Shown here: positions 1 through 8,666 of the stretch, in pieces
Position numbering within the stretch: the stretch's first letter is position 1
Layout of the letters: the number at the start of each line of letters is the position of its first letter
NCBI GenBank assembly: GCA_002279065.1
Contig: NCKB01000007.1
Span: 186,001-250,000, forward strand
Reading direction: 5' to 3'
DNA length: 64,000 nucleotides
Source: Lysobacterales bacterium 15-68-25
Lineage (GTDB): Bacteria > Pseudomonadota > Gammaproteobacteria > Xanthomonadales > Rhodanobacteraceae
Notes under the pieces: generated by a model
The model's database searches: none
Told to the model about the DNA's origin: nothing
Seen by the model: the letters and a program-made list of their open reading frames with translations, nothing else
Translations under genes and position numbers: made by a program

Positions 1-754
1 ACGCCGCCGTCCACACGCATCGCGGCACCGGTGGTCGCCGATGCCTGCCCGGAAGCGAGGTACACCGACAGGCTGGCCACCTCGTCCACCGAGGCCAGGC
101 GCTTGATCAGCGAAAAGAGGCGATGGGTGGCGATGAACTCCTGCTCCACCTGCGCTTGCGGCACGCCCCGCTCCGCGGCGATCTTTCCGAAGAACTCGCC
201 CACGCCCTCGGACAGGGGCGGCCCCGGCAGAATCGCGTTCACCGTAGCGCCGGTGCCGGCCAGGCTCTCGGCCAGCCCACGCAATACCGCCAGCTGCGCG
301 GTCTTGGTGACACCGTGGTGGACCATCTCGGCGGGGATCTGCACGCCCGACTCGCTCGACACGAACTGGATGCGCCCCAGCCGCGCCCGGCCATGCCCTG
401 TGCGTAGTGACGGGACAGGCGCACGCCGCTCATCACGTTCACCTCGAAGAAGCGCTGCCAGTCGGCGTCGGGAATATCGAAGAACGGCTTCGGCTCGAAG
501 ATGCCCAGGTTGTTGACCAGGATGTCGGCCTCGGGCACGGCAGCGATCAGCTGCGCGGCACCGGCTTCGGTACCGAGGTCGGCAGCCACGCCGGTGAGCG
601 TGGCGTGCGGAAACTCCCTGCCGATCGCAACCAGCGCCCCGTCGACGCGCGCCCGGGTACGGCCGGTCACCACCACGTAGGCGCCGGCACCGGCCAGCCC
701 TTTGGCAACGGCCAGTCCGATGCCGGCGGTGCGGGAAGAAAGGTCGATATGCAT
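1..754 (-). pseudogene. Broken short-chain dehydrogenase/reductase (SDR), partial at the window edge
   Basis: An NAD(P)-dependent SDR oxidoreductase gene carrying two lesions. From the ATG at 754 the protein opens MHIDLSSRTAGIGLAVAKG and continues with an NNLG stretch, but the first beta strand and the leading TG of the TGxxxGIG cofactor loop are missing. This is about seven residues, in frame. The expected intact sequence would carry ACCGCC on both sides of the lost piece, so slippage between short repeats is likely (inference). At about 374-378 one base is lost in a run of G (minus strand), shifting the frame just before the strand leading to the catalytic Ser. The downstream frame, RIQFVSSESG then HHGVTKTAQL and ending near AAMRVDGG, is normal and runs off position 1. 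A sequencing error could explain the single base but not the in-frame loss. No function is assigned beyond SDR; the product is probably inactive. Confidence 0.75.
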
Positions 755-1022
755 GGGGACGTCCTTGCTGCAGGAGGGAGAAGGGGGGGAGCAGGCCCGG
801 CGCAAGACACCACGCGAGGCCGGCACGAGGCACTCACGCGGGTCCCGGGAAATGGCTCTCAACTGCCGTGGACGCGCGGGCGTTTGCTATGCTCGGATCT
901 GGCGTCGCAAGCCGCCTCCGGGTCCGCGGAAAGGGTTCAACCCACTTGTCGAACGCTTGCCATCACCAACCTTTGTGCAGCCGGGATTGCGGACCTTCGG
1001 CATCCATTGCATGGAGGTTGTC

Positions 1023-2588
1023 ATGAACGAGCTTCCCGCCCGTCCGCACCTGGATCACCTGAAGAAGCAGGCCAAGGCCCTGCTCGACGGCGCGCGCCGC
1101 CACGATGCCGCATCACTCGAGCGCATCCGCCTCGTCCTGCCCGTCGCGGCCGGCTGCGATCACGCCGCCATCGCCGCGATGGATCTGCGCCTGCACGACG
1201 CGCAGTCCTGCGTGGCGCGCGAATACGGTTTCGATTCGTGGACGCAGCTGAAGGACTACGTGACGCTGCGCGCCGCCTCGGCAGACACCGCCATGCGCAG
1301 GCAGCAATGGCAGCGATGGGTCTTCGGCCACGGCTACCAACCGGCAAAACCGCGTCTGGCCGAACGCCTGCTGCGCGAACACCCGCAGTTGCTGGATGGC
1401 GATCCTGCCCTTGCCTGCGCCATCGGCGACGTCGCCGCGGTGCAGGCGGCCATCGCAGCCGATCCGGCGTGGGCGAGCACGGCACGGGCCGGCAACGGCA
1501 TGGCGCCCCTGCTCTGCGCCACGTTCTCCGCGCTGGTCGCCCTGCCCGACCGTGCACACGGTATTCGCGCCTGCGTCGAACTCCTGCTCGCTGCCGGCGC
1601 CGATCCGGACGCGCGCTGGAGCGACCCGCAGCTGCCGGATGAGCCGCTCAGCGCCCTGTACGGCGCGGCGGGACGCAACCACGACGTGATCATCACAGAA
1701 CGCCTGCTGCGCGCCGGGGCCGATCCCAACGACAACGAATCGCTGTACCACGCCACCGAGGTCGCCGACCCGACCCTGGTCCGCCTGCTGCTGGAGGCCG
1801 GCGCGCGCGTCACCGGCTGCAACGCACTGTTCCGTGCGCTCGATGCCGAGCGGCCTGAAGCGGTACGCCTGATGCTCGCGCACGGCGGGGACGCGAACGA
1901 ACCCGGGCCGGGCGGCTGCCCGCTGCTGCATGCGATCCGGCGGCGCCGCTCGCCCGAGGTGATCGGCCTCCTGCTCGACGCCGGCGCCGACCCCTCGGTG
2001 CGCAACGCGCACGGTGTCAGTGCGCTGCAACTGGCCCGCTGCCTGGGGCTGGACGCGGTGGCGCAACGGCTGCTGCAGGCCGGGGCCAAGCCGGAGCCGT
2101 CGCGCCCCGGCGACGCGCTGCTCGCTGCCTGTGCGCGGGCCGACCGTGCGGCCGTCCAGCGCCTGCTGGACGACGAGCCGGGCATGATCGGGCGGTTGCA
2201 CCCGATGGAACTGCGCCTGCTGCCGGAACTTGCGGCCAGCGGCCAGGACGAGGCCGTGCGCGTCATGGTGGAAGCGGGCTGGCCGATCGCCACCCGCGGT
2301 GGCGACATCGACGGCAGCGCGTTGAACTGGGCGGTGTTCCGCGGAAACGCTCCGCTCGCCCGGTTCCTGCTCGCCCACGGCGCCCACTACGACGAACGCC
2401 ATGGCTACGACGACAACGTCTACGGCACGCTCAGCTTCGCCTCGCAGGCCGAGACCACTCCCGGCGGTGACTGGCTGGACTGCGCCCGGGCGCTGGTCGA
2501 TGCCGGCTCGCCGCTGCCCGCGGAGCGCTACGTGTTTCCCGAGGAGATCGCGGCCTACTTCGAGGAGTTGCGGCAGGCCTCGACCTGA
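1023..2588 (+). CDS. Ankyrin-repeat protein
   Basis: A 521-residue cytoplasmic protein (no signal peptide or membrane segment) built largely of ankyrin repeats. The units read like LLLAAGADPDAR, LLRAGADPNDN, LLLEAGARVTG, LMLAHGGDANEP, LLLDAGADPSVRNAHG and LLQAGAKPEP, spaced about 33-40 residues from residue 135 to about 500. The N-terminal 130 residues (LDHLKKQAKALLDGAR, then a YGFDSWTQLKDYV motif) recur in bacterial ankyrin proteins of this type. The start is the ATG at 1023 because a GGAGG lies 5 bases upstream (1013-1017); the frame stays open further upstream without a better ribosome site. Ankyrin repeats mediate protein-protein contacts, but the partner cannot be read from the sequence. 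It is monocistronic, with LysR convergent on its 3' side. Confidence 0.85.
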   Translation: MNELPARPHLDHLKKQAKALLDGARRHDAASLERIRLVLPVAAGCDHAAIAAMDLRLHDAQSCVAREYGFDSWTQLKDYVTLRAASADTAMRRQQWQRWVFGHGYQPAKPRLAERLLREHPQLLDGDPALACAIGDVAAVQAAIAADPAWASTARAGNGMAPLLCATFSALVALPDRAHGIRACVELLLAAGADPDARWSDPQLPDEPLSALYGAAGRNHDVIITERLLRAGADPNDNESLYHATEVADPTLVRLLLEAGARVTGCNALFRALDAERPEAVRLMLAHGGDANEPGPGGCPLLHAIRRRRSPEVIGLLLDAGADPSVRNAHGVSALQLARCLGLDAVAQRLLQAGAKPEPSRPGDALLAACARADRAAVQRLLDDEPGMIGRLHPMELRLLPELAASGQDEAVRVMVEAGWPIATRGGDIDGSALNWAVFRGNAPLARFLLAHGAHYDERHGYDDNVYGTLSFASQAETTPGGDWLDCARALVDAGSPLPAERYVFPEEIAAYFEELRQAST

Positions 2589-2639
2589 GGATCGCGCGCA
2601 TGGCCCGGCGACTCGCCGGGCCATGCGGACGGCGATGCC

Positions 2640-3536
2640 TCAGCCCAGCCGCTCGCGCGCCACGTCGATCAGCGCACGCAGCTTGGGCGCTTCCGACGCG
2701 CGCCGGGGGAAGTACAGGAACAGCCCGGGTTCCTCGATCGCCGCCTTCGGCAACACCCGCACCAGTCGACCGTCGCGCAGGTGCCCGGCGACCAGCGGCT
2801 CGAACAGGTAAGCGATGCCCACCCCGGCCAGTGCCAGGTCGATGGCGAACAGCGAATCGGACACACGCGCCGTGCCGTGCACCGCCACCGTGACGTCCTT
2901 GCCGCGCTCGCGCAGTTCCCATGCGTAGGTGCCGCCGGTGCTGGCCTGGCGGTAGTTGATGCAGTTGTGCGCCTGCAGATCGGCCACGCGTGTGGGCACG
3001 CCGTGCACGGCGAGATAGTCGGGCGACGCCACCATGATCGCCCGCACCGGCGGGGTGAGCCGCACCGCCACCATGTCCTCGGCCACCATCTCGCCCAGCC
3101 GCACGCCGGCGTCGTAGCCCTGCGCGACGATGTCGGTGAGCGCGTCGTCGCAGGTCACGTCGACGACCAGGTCCGGGTGGCGCGTGGCCAGCGTGGCGAC
3201 CAGCTCGGTCAGCGCCATCGGCAACGCCACGCGCGGCGCGTTGATGCGCAACGTGCCACTGACCACGCCCTTGAGCGCACGCGTCGCCTCGGTGGCTTCG
3301 GCCAGTTGCCGGAGCGCCGGCAAGGCGCGGGCAAAGAAATCCTCGCCCGCTTCGGTGAGCGCCACGCTGCGCGTGGTGCGCGCGAACAGCGGCGACTTCA
3401 GCCGGTCCTCGACCAGCCGCACGGCGTGGCTCACCGCCGACGGGCTCATGCCGAGCTCCGCCGCGGCCGCGGCGAAGCTGCGCCGCCGCGCCACGGCGGC
3501 GACCACTGGCAGATGGGTCAGGACATCGCGATCCAT
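2640..3536 (-). CDS. LysR-family transcriptional regulator
   Basis: A 298-residue LysR-type regulator: an N-terminal winged helix-turn-helix (about residues 5-62; FAAAAAELGMSPSAVSHAVRLVEDRLKSPLF) followed by a two-lobe periplasmic-binding-protein-like effector domain. The ATG at 3536 was chosen because it places the HTH at the usual distance from the N-terminus; upstream in-frame starts would add about 30 unrelated residues and would cover the divergent promoter region. The gene is divergent from the SDR at 3649, with 112 bp between the two starts, which is the classic layout for a LysR protein that controls its neighbour and itself. The inducer is unknown. Annotators would probably place it with the AaeR/DmlR-like group of LysR proteins, but that is only a guess. 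Confidence 0.88.
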   Translation of the reverse strand: MDRDVLTHLPVVAAVARRRSFAAAAAELGMSPSAVSHAVRLVEDRLKSPLFARTTRSVALTEAGEDFFARALPALRQLAEATEATRALKGVVSGTLRINAPRVALPMALTELVATLATRHPDLVVDVTCDDALTDIVAQGYDAGVRLGEMVAEDMVAVRLTPPVRAIMVASPDYLAVHGVPTRVADLQAHNCINYRQASTGGTYAWELRERGKDVTVAVHGTARVSDSLFAIDLALAGVGIAYLFEPLVAGHLRDGRLVRVLPKAAIEEPGLFLYFPRRASEAPKLRALIDVARERLG

Positions 3537-3648
3537 TGCTGCACGATATCGAATAACCCATTCGGAAAAAACCGGATTATCAAACAGTGCCCCGGCGCGC
3601 ATCGTGTCTCCCGAAGGCGCCACCCCGGTGCCGCATCAGGAGCATTCC
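3537..3648. promoter_or_regulatory. Divergent promoter region, LysR / SDR, with inverted repeat
   Basis: This 112-bp gap between divergent starts is AT-rich for the window. It contains CGAAT-N5-ATTCG at 3550-3564, directly followed by CGG-A6-CCG around 3563-3574. LysR proteins bind imperfect dyads in such positions, so this is the likely operator (inference). The plus-strand SDR has AGGAG 6-7 bases before its ATG. Confidence 0.45.
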
Positions 3649-4491
3649 ATGGCAACGTCCCAGGTCTGGTTCATCACCGGCGCATCCAGTGGCTTCGGCG
3701 AGGCCTTCACCCGGTACGCGCTGGCGCAGGGCCACCGCGTGGTCGCCACCGCGCGCGACACCGGCAAGCTCGCTGCCTTGGCGGCGCTGTCACCCGAACG
3801 CGTGCTGGTGCAGCCGCTCGACGTCACCCGCGACGGCGATGCCGAAGCCGCCGTGGCGGCCGCGGTCGCCCGCTTCGGGCGGATCGACGTACTGGTCAAC
3901 AACGCCGGCTATGGCATCGTCGGCGCGGTCGAGGAAACGCCGGACGCCGAACTGCGTGCGCAGATGGAGACCAATTTCTTCGGCGCCGCCGCGGTGATCC
4001 GTGCCGCCCTGCCGCAACTGCGCGCCCAGCACGCGGGCGCCATCGTCAACATCTCCAGCATGGGCGGGCAACTGTCCTTCGCCGGCTTCGGCGCCTATTC
4101 GGCGAGCAAGTTCGCGCTGGAAGGCCTGTCCGAAGCCCTCGCCGCCGAGGTGGCGCCGTTCGGCATCAAGGTGCTGATCGTCGAGCCCGGCGCGTTTCGC
4201 ACGAACCTCGCCGGAGCGGCGATGAAACACATGCCCGAGCTGGGCGCCTACCGCGACACCGTCGGCGCCACGCGCACCTTCGCCCACGCCATGCACGCCA
4301 CCCAGGCCGGCGATCCGGCGAAGGCTGCCGCCGCGATCGACCGGGCGCTGCGTGCCGAACACACGCCGCTGCGCCTGCAACTGGGCCAGGATGCCCACGA
4401 CGCAGTGCGCGCACACGCCGAGCAGATGCTGCGCGAGCTCGCGGCGTGGGCGCCGGTCGGTACGGCGACGGCGTTCGAGGACGCAGCTTGA
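3649..4491 (+). CDS. SDR family oxidoreductase
   Basis: An intact classical short-chain dehydrogenase/reductase of 280 residues. Visible motifs: the cofactor loop TGASSGFG (residues 10-17), NNAG in the VLVNNAGYG strand, an ISSMGG segment supplying the catalytic Ser, and YSASK with the catalytic Tyr and Lys, followed by the VEPGAFRTNL loop. The C-terminal extension (HMPELGAYRDTVGATR and on) is typical of the NADP-dependent 'oxidoreductase' subgroup that includes plant-type and Xanthomonas homologues. The substrate is unknown. The gene is divergent from the LysR regulator, its likely controller, and the protein resembles the broken SDR at the left edge only at family level. Start: ATG with AGGAG just upstream. 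Confidence 0.88.
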   Translation: MATSQVWFITGASSGFGEAFTRYALAQGHRVVATARDTGKLAALAALSPERVLVQPLDVTRDGDAEAAVAAAVARFGRIDVLVNNAGYGIVGAVEETPDAELRAQMETNFFGAAAVIRAALPQLRAQHAGAIVNISSMGGQLSFAGFGAYSASKFALEGLSEALAAEVAPFGIKVLIVEPGAFRTNLAGAAMKHMPELGAYRDTVGATRTFAHAMHATQAGDPAKAAAAIDRALRAEHTPLRLQLGQDAHDAVRAHAEQMLRELAAWAPVGTATAFEDAA

Positions 4492-4575
4492 ACACGACGC
4501 AAGGCACATGACCTCCGCCACATCCGGCCATCGGACTGGCGGGCCTACGCTGGCAGGCGTTCGGAACCTCCGACC

Positions 4576-5028
4576 ATGCCGCAGGACGCTGTCATGCCCC
4601 ACCCGCCACGCCACCCGCTGCTCGACCCGCCGACGAGCCCTCGCCTGAAGCTCGCCGGCCTGTGGGCCTCGCTGATGTTCTGCTACGTCTACGGCGACTA
4701 CTTCGGCCTGTACGTGCCGGGCAAGCTCGGCGGAATGCTGGCGGGCAGGATGGAACCGCTAGGCACGGTCACCCAGGACGTGCTGCTGGGCACCTCGGCG
4801 ATGATGGCGATCCCGGCGCTGATGGTCTGCGCGGCGCTGCTGCTGCCGGCTGCCGTGGCGCGATGGGCCAGCGTGCTGTCCGGGCTGGCGTACGCCGCGA
4901 TCATGCTGCTGACGATGCCCGGCGCCTGGCGGTTCTACCTGTTCTTCGGCGTGATCGAAGTGCTGCTCTCGCTGGGCATCGTGTGGGTGGCGTGGCGCTG
5001 GCCGCGACGCGCGCCCGCGGCGGCCTGA
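4576..5028 (+). CDS. DUF6326-type small membrane protein
   Basis: A 150-residue inner-membrane protein with four predicted membrane segments (about residues 27-47, 70-92, 95-115 and 118-140) and an Arg-rich cytoplasmic end (WRWPRRAP). The pattern of a YxYGDYFGLYVPG segment after the first helix, a TQDVLLGTSAMMAIPALM second helix, and a final helix ending VWVAWRWP fits the DUF6326 family as I recall it. No catalytic motif is visible and the function is unknown. The start may instead be the second Met (4594). It lies 28 bp upstream of another small membrane protein and is probably co-transcribed with it. Confidence 0.65.
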   Translation: MPQDAVMPHPPRHPLLDPPTSPRLKLAGLWASLMFCYVYGDYFGLYVPGKLGGMLAGRMEPLGTVTQDVLLGTSAMMAIPALMVCAALLLPAAVARWASVLSGLAYAAIMLLTMPGAWRFYLFFGVIEVLLSLGIVWVAWRWPRRAPAAA

Positions 5029-5056
5029 TGTCTCCCTTGCGCCACGGAGCCATTGC

Positions 5057-5770
5057 ATGGTCATGGATGAAAGCCCCCGGTCCACCCGCCGACTGGCCCG
5101 GATGGCCGGCGCGGCCTACCTGGTCAACGTGCTCGCCGGCATCTTCAGCTTGATGGTCGTGCCGTCGGTCACCGGCGGCCACGGCGATCCGGCAGCGACC
5201 GTGCGGAACATCCTCGCGCACGAGACGCTGTACCGCGCCGGCATCGCCGTCGCGCTGTTCTGCTACGTCGAGTTCCTGCTGCTGCCGCTGCTGCTCTACC
5301 GGCTGCTCGGCGCGGTGAACCGGAGCGCCGCCGCATTGATGGTGGTGCTGGCGGTGGTGAGCGTGCCGCCGTCGATCGCCTCGCTGACGCACAAGCTCGA
5401 CGTGCTCACCCTGCTCGGCCATGTCTCCTGGCTGCACGCGTACGATGCCGGCCAGTTGCAGGCGCAGGTGATGCTGCAGTTGTCGGGCTATGCCAGCGCC
5501 CTGCTGGTCGCGCAGGTCTTCTGGGGGCTCTGGCTGATTCCGCTCGGCTGGCTGGTCGTCCGTTCCGGGCGGCTGCCCCGGCTGCTCGGCTACCTGCTGG
5601 TGCTGGGCGGCCTGTCCTACGTCGCGGACTTCGCCGGGCAGCTGCTCGTCGACGGCTATGGCGACATGAGCTTCGCCGGCTACGTCACGCTGCCCGCCGC
5701 GCTGGGTGAGATCGGGACCTGTCTCTGGCTGCTGGTGATGGGAGCGAGGCCCAGGCACCAGCCCGCCTGA
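5057..5770 (+). CDS. DUF4386-type membrane protein
   Basis: A 237-residue multi-spanning inner-membrane protein, about six hydrophobic segments. The opening RLARMAGAAYLVNVLAGIFSLM, the YRAGIAVALFCYVEFLLLPLLLYRLL segment and the late RSGRLPRLLGYLLVLGGLSYV segment match the DUF4386 family layout. No enzymatic motif is present and the role is unknown. Two Met codons (5057 and 5063) are possible starts. It follows the DUF6326-type gene by 28 bp; the two may form a small membrane unit, but this is inferred from spacing only. Confidence 0.7.
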   Translation: MVMDESPRSTRRLARMAGAAYLVNVLAGIFSLMVVPSVTGGHGDPAATVRNILAHETLYRAGIAVALFCYVEFLLLPLLLYRLLGAVNRSAAALMVVLAVVSVPPSIASLTHKLDVLTLLGHVSWLHAYDAGQLQAQVMLQLSGYASALLVAQVFWGLWLIPLGWLVVRSGRLPRLLGYLLVLGGLSYVADFAGQLLVDGYGDMSFAGYVTLPAALGEIGTCLWLLVMGARPRHQPA

Positions 5771-5863
5771 CACCACGCATTCCCCAAAAAGTCAGCACGG
5801 CGTCCGGCAACTTCCACACACATGGCGCACGCTGCGCCTTCGTCTGCTTCCCGGCCACGCCCG

Positions 5864-6802
5864 ATGAAACCCTCACGCCTTGTCCTGTCCGCCCTGCTCA
5901 TGCTGTGGGGCACCTGTGTTCATGCGGCCGTGTGGCAACCGGGCCCCGGCCTGAAGCAGGTACCGATCTGGCCAGGCATGCCTCCGGGGGCCCAGGTGCT
6001 GCCCGGGCCCGAGTCGTTGACCCCGGTGACCTCGGAACTGGTCGCCGGCAAGCCGTGGCAATCGGTCCGCAACGTGTCCCGACCGACCTACACCGTCTAC
6101 CCGCCCAAGGGAACGAACACCGGAGCCGCCGTGGTGGTATTTCCCGGGGGCGGTTTCGAGATCCTCGCCATCGACCTGGAAGGCTCCGAGGTCTGCGACT
6201 GGCTCACTGCGCGCGGCATCACCTGCGTGCTGCTGAAGTACCGCGTGCCGGGCATCCCGTACGACTGGCACTGCGACTGCCGCGCGCACAACTTCGCGAT
6301 ACCGACGCTGGCCCTGCAGGACGCCCAGCGCACGATCCGGCTGGTGCGCCAGCACGCGACAGCGTGGCATATCGATCCACACCGGATCGGCGTGCTCGGC
6401 TTCTCCGCCGGCGGCTACCTGGTGGCGCAGGCAAGCACAAACTACGACCTGCCCGTGTACAAGCCGGTCGACGCCGCCGACCGGCTCAGTGCACGCCCCG
6501 ACTTCGCCATCGCGGTCTACCCCGGCCATCTCGCCGCCCCGGATGGCTTCAACCGCAACGTGCCAGTCACCAAGGACACACCACCCACCTTCATCGTGAT
6601 GGCCGAGGACGACCACGTCGACGGCGTCGATCAGGCGCAGGCCTACTTCAACGCGCTGAAGGAAGCCGATGTGCCGGTCGAGATGCACCTGTATGCGCAC
6701 GGCGGCCACGCCTTCGGCCTGCGGCCGACCAAGCTGCCGATCACCCACTGGCCCGCCCTGGTGGATACCTGGCTGGTGACCGAGGGCGTTCTTCCACACT
6801 GA
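5864..6802 (+). CDS. Secreted alpha/beta hydrolase (esterase-like), copy A
   Basis: A 312-residue alpha/beta hydrolase exported by an N-terminal signal peptide (MKPSRLVLSALLMLWGTCVHA, cleavage before AVWQPG). It has an oxyanion-type FPGGGFE turn, the nucleophile elbow GFSAGG, an acid region around MAEDDHVDG and a C-terminal HGGHAFG with the likely catalytic His, so the triad is complete. The fold and motifs resemble BD-FAE/acetyl-xylan-esterase type carbohydrate esterases; the true substrate is unknown. The ATG at 5864 was chosen because it begins directly with the signal peptide; an upstream ATG (5822) would add a Ser/Arg/Pro tail. The next gene is a clear paralogue. This copy has an odd His/Cys-rich insert (DWHCDCRAHNF) where copy B differs. 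Confidence 0.8.
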   Translation: MKPSRLVLSALLMLWGTCVHAAVWQPGPGLKQVPIWPGMPPGAQVLPGPESLTPVTSELVAGKPWQSVRNVSRPTYTVYPPKGTNTGAAVVVFPGGGFEILAIDLEGSEVCDWLTARGITCVLLKYRVPGIPYDWHCDCRAHNFAIPTLALQDAQRTIRLVRQHATAWHIDPHRIGVLGFSAGGYLVAQASTNYDLPVYKPVDAADRLSARPDFAIAVYPGHLAAPDGFNRNVPVTKDTPPTFIVMAEDDHVDGVDQAQAYFNALKEADVPVEMHLYAHGGHAFGLRPTKLPITHWPALVDTWLVTEGVLPH

Positions 6803-6854
6803 CCGGCTCTGCCCCCCCCTGACATCCCTGCCACATCGCCCCAGGATGATCGCA

Positions 6855-7796
6855 ATGAAATCCACCACCCGCCTGCTGCTCGCACTGCTCGCTGCTGCCA
6901 CCGCCGCAGCCCATGCCGCCGTCTGGCAGCCGGGGCACGGACTGAAGCAGGAGCGGATATGGTCCGGCGCCATTCCAGACGCACTGCCCCATCCGAAACC
7001 CGAGGCCGTGGCCAGCGACTGGGCGAAGGTGACCGACGTCAGCGAACCGACCATGACGCGCTACCCGCCCAAGGGCCGCAACACCGGCGTGGCGGTGGTG
7101 GTCTTCCCAGGCGGCGGCTACCAGATCCTGGCGATGGACCTGGAAGGGACCGAGATCTGCGACTGGCTCACCTCGCGCGGCATCACCTGCATCCTGCTGA
7201 AATACCGCGTGCCGAACTCCGGCCCCACCTGGGTCGACAACCATCGCTACTACCCCAAGGTGCAGACCGCACTTCAGGACGCGCAGCGCACGATCGGACT
7301 GGTACGAGAGCACGCGGCCGAGTGGCATATCGACCCGCACAAGGTTGGCGTGATCGGCTTCTCCGCCGGCGGCCATCTGGTCGCCGCCGTCAGCACGCAC
7401 TTCCAGCAACGCACCTATCCGCCAGTCGACGCTGCCGACCAGTTGAGCAGCCGCCCCGACTTCGCCATCGCCGCCTACCCCGGCCACCTGTGGCTGCACG
7501 AGGACGACGACCGCGCCACCCGCGACGAAACCGACCAGCGCCTGCGCCCGGACATCCACCCCACCGCCGACACCCCGCCCACCTTCCTGGTGATGGCCGA
7601 AGACGACCACGTCGACGGCGTGGAGCAGGCGCTGGCGTACTACGTCGCCCTGCACAAGGCCGGCGTACCGACGGAGATGCACCTGTACGCCCAGGGCGGC
7701 CACGCGTTCGGCCTGCGCAAGCCCAACCTGCCGGTCGGACAGTGGCCGCAGCTGGTGGAGACGTGGCTGCACACGATCGGAATGCTTTCGCATTGA
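6855..7796 (+). CDS. Secreted alpha/beta hydrolase (esterase-like), copy B
   Basis: A 313-residue paralogue of the preceding hydrolase, lying 52 bp downstream and probably in the same transcript. It has a signal peptide (MKSTTRLLLALLAAATAAAHA) and the same mature start AVWQPGHGLKQ, then FPGGGYQ, GFSAGGHL, AEDDHVDGVEQA and GGHAFGLRKPNLPV. Large stretches are nearly identical to copy A in protein, so this is a tandem duplication followed by divergence. The main differences are a substituted loop (NSGPTWVDNHRYYPKVQ instead of the His/Cys-rich one) and an acidic Asp/Arg-rich insert after the PGHLWLHEDDD strand. The ATG at 6855 has AGGA 8 bases upstream; an ATG at 6846 is the alternative. The substrate is unknown; an acyl ester on a plant or microbial polysaccharide is a reasonable guess. 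Confidence 0.8.
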   Translation: MKSTTRLLLALLAAATAAAHAAVWQPGHGLKQERIWSGAIPDALPHPKPEAVASDWAKVTDVSEPTMTRYPPKGRNTGVAVVVFPGGGYQILAMDLEGTEICDWLTSRGITCILLKYRVPNSGPTWVDNHRYYPKVQTALQDAQRTIGLVREHAAEWHIDPHKVGVIGFSAGGHLVAAVSTHFQQRTYPPVDAADQLSSRPDFAIAAYPGHLWLHEDDDRATRDETDQRLRPDIHPTADTPPTFLVMAEDDHVDGVEQALAYYVALHKAGVPTEMHLYAQGGHAFGLRKPNLPVGQWPQLVETWLHTIGMLSH

Positions 7797-7972
7797 GGCA
7801 GGAAGCTCCCGAGGGAGCATGGAGCCCAGACCACGACGCTGCTCAAATGCGGGGGACGTCGCTTCAGCGTGCGGGGCGTCGTCGAGGGTTGCCACTTCAG
7901 CCGGAGGAGTAGGCTAGGCGGCGCGCCGCGCATGCGGCGTCTGCCCCATCCTGCTCATCGGAGGAACTCTCC

Positions 7973-8428
7973 ATGCAAGCCCAGGACAAAGAACGCGCCA
8001 TCGCGCTGCTCAACCGCATCCTCGAACTGGAGCTGGCCGGCGTGGTGCGCTACACGCATTACGCGCTGATGATCTACGGCTACAACCGCATCCCGATCGT
8101 AAGCTGGCTGTCCGGCCAGGCCGACGAGAGCCTGCAGCATGCGCGGCGCGCCGGCGAGCTGATCACGCAGTTCGGCGGCCATCCATCACTGGGCATCGGG
8201 CCGCTGCTGGAAACCCACCAGCACGACATCGGACCGATCCTGCGCGAATCGCTGGAGCACGAGAAGCTGGCACTGGCGGCCTACCACGAACTGCTGGAGC
8301 TGGCGACCGGCAGGTCGGTGCTGCTGGAGGAATACGCCCGCGAGCTGATCGCCGCCGAGGAGCTGCATGCCGGCGAGGTCAACAAGATGCTTCGCAAGCC
8401 CGGCGATATCGCCGAGTTCACCGGCTGA
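7973..8428 (+). CDS. Bacterioferritin-like di-iron protein
   Basis: A 151-residue four-helix ferritin-like protein. Putative di-iron ligands are visible in each helix: Glu in LELELAGVVRYTHY, Glu and His in DESLQHA, Glu in ESLEHEK and Glu-x-x-His in AAEELHAGEV. Length and ligand spacing match bacterioferritin, which oxidises Fe(II) and stores iron in a 24-subunit shell in the cytoplasm. The residue at the usual haem-ligand Met position is not obvious, so whether it binds haem is unclear. A strong GGAGGA precedes the ATG. No Fur box was identified. The gene stands alone, followed by two G/C hairpins (8436-8453 and 8458-8471) without a T run. Confidence 0.8.
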   Translation: MQAQDKERAIALLNRILELELAGVVRYTHYALMIYGYNRIPIVSWLSGQADESLQHARRAGELITQFGGHPSLGIGPLLETHQHDIGPILRESLEHEKLALAAYHELLELATGRSVLLEEYARELIAAEELHAGEVNKMLRKPGDIAEFTG

Positions 8429-8558
8429 CGGGAGCGGCGGCGTCGATGCCGCCCCGCGCCGCCTATGCGGCATCGACTACCCGACAGAAGCCGCGCTCCA
8501 GCGACGCGAGGGTGGTGAAGAGGCCGCGGACCGGGTCCGGGCACCCGCCCCCCGGACC

Positions 8559-8628
8559 AAAAACGGGGACGACCGGCCCGGGCCGACGGGTGAGGAGGCC
8601 CGGACCAGGAGCGCCAGGCCCCGTCCCC
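8559..8628 (-). terminator. Possible intrinsic terminator of the outer-membrane protein gene
   Basis: On the minus strand GGGGACG (8628-8622) can pair with CGTCCCC (8571-8565), with a second G/C hairpin (CGGCCCGGGCCG, 8574-8585) inside the long loop, followed by G and TTTTT (8563-8559). The long branched loop makes this less certain than a simple terminator. Confidence 0.35.
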
Positions 8629-8666
8629 TTGGCTGCGAAGTAACGACGCGCCGAACTCGCACCCGC

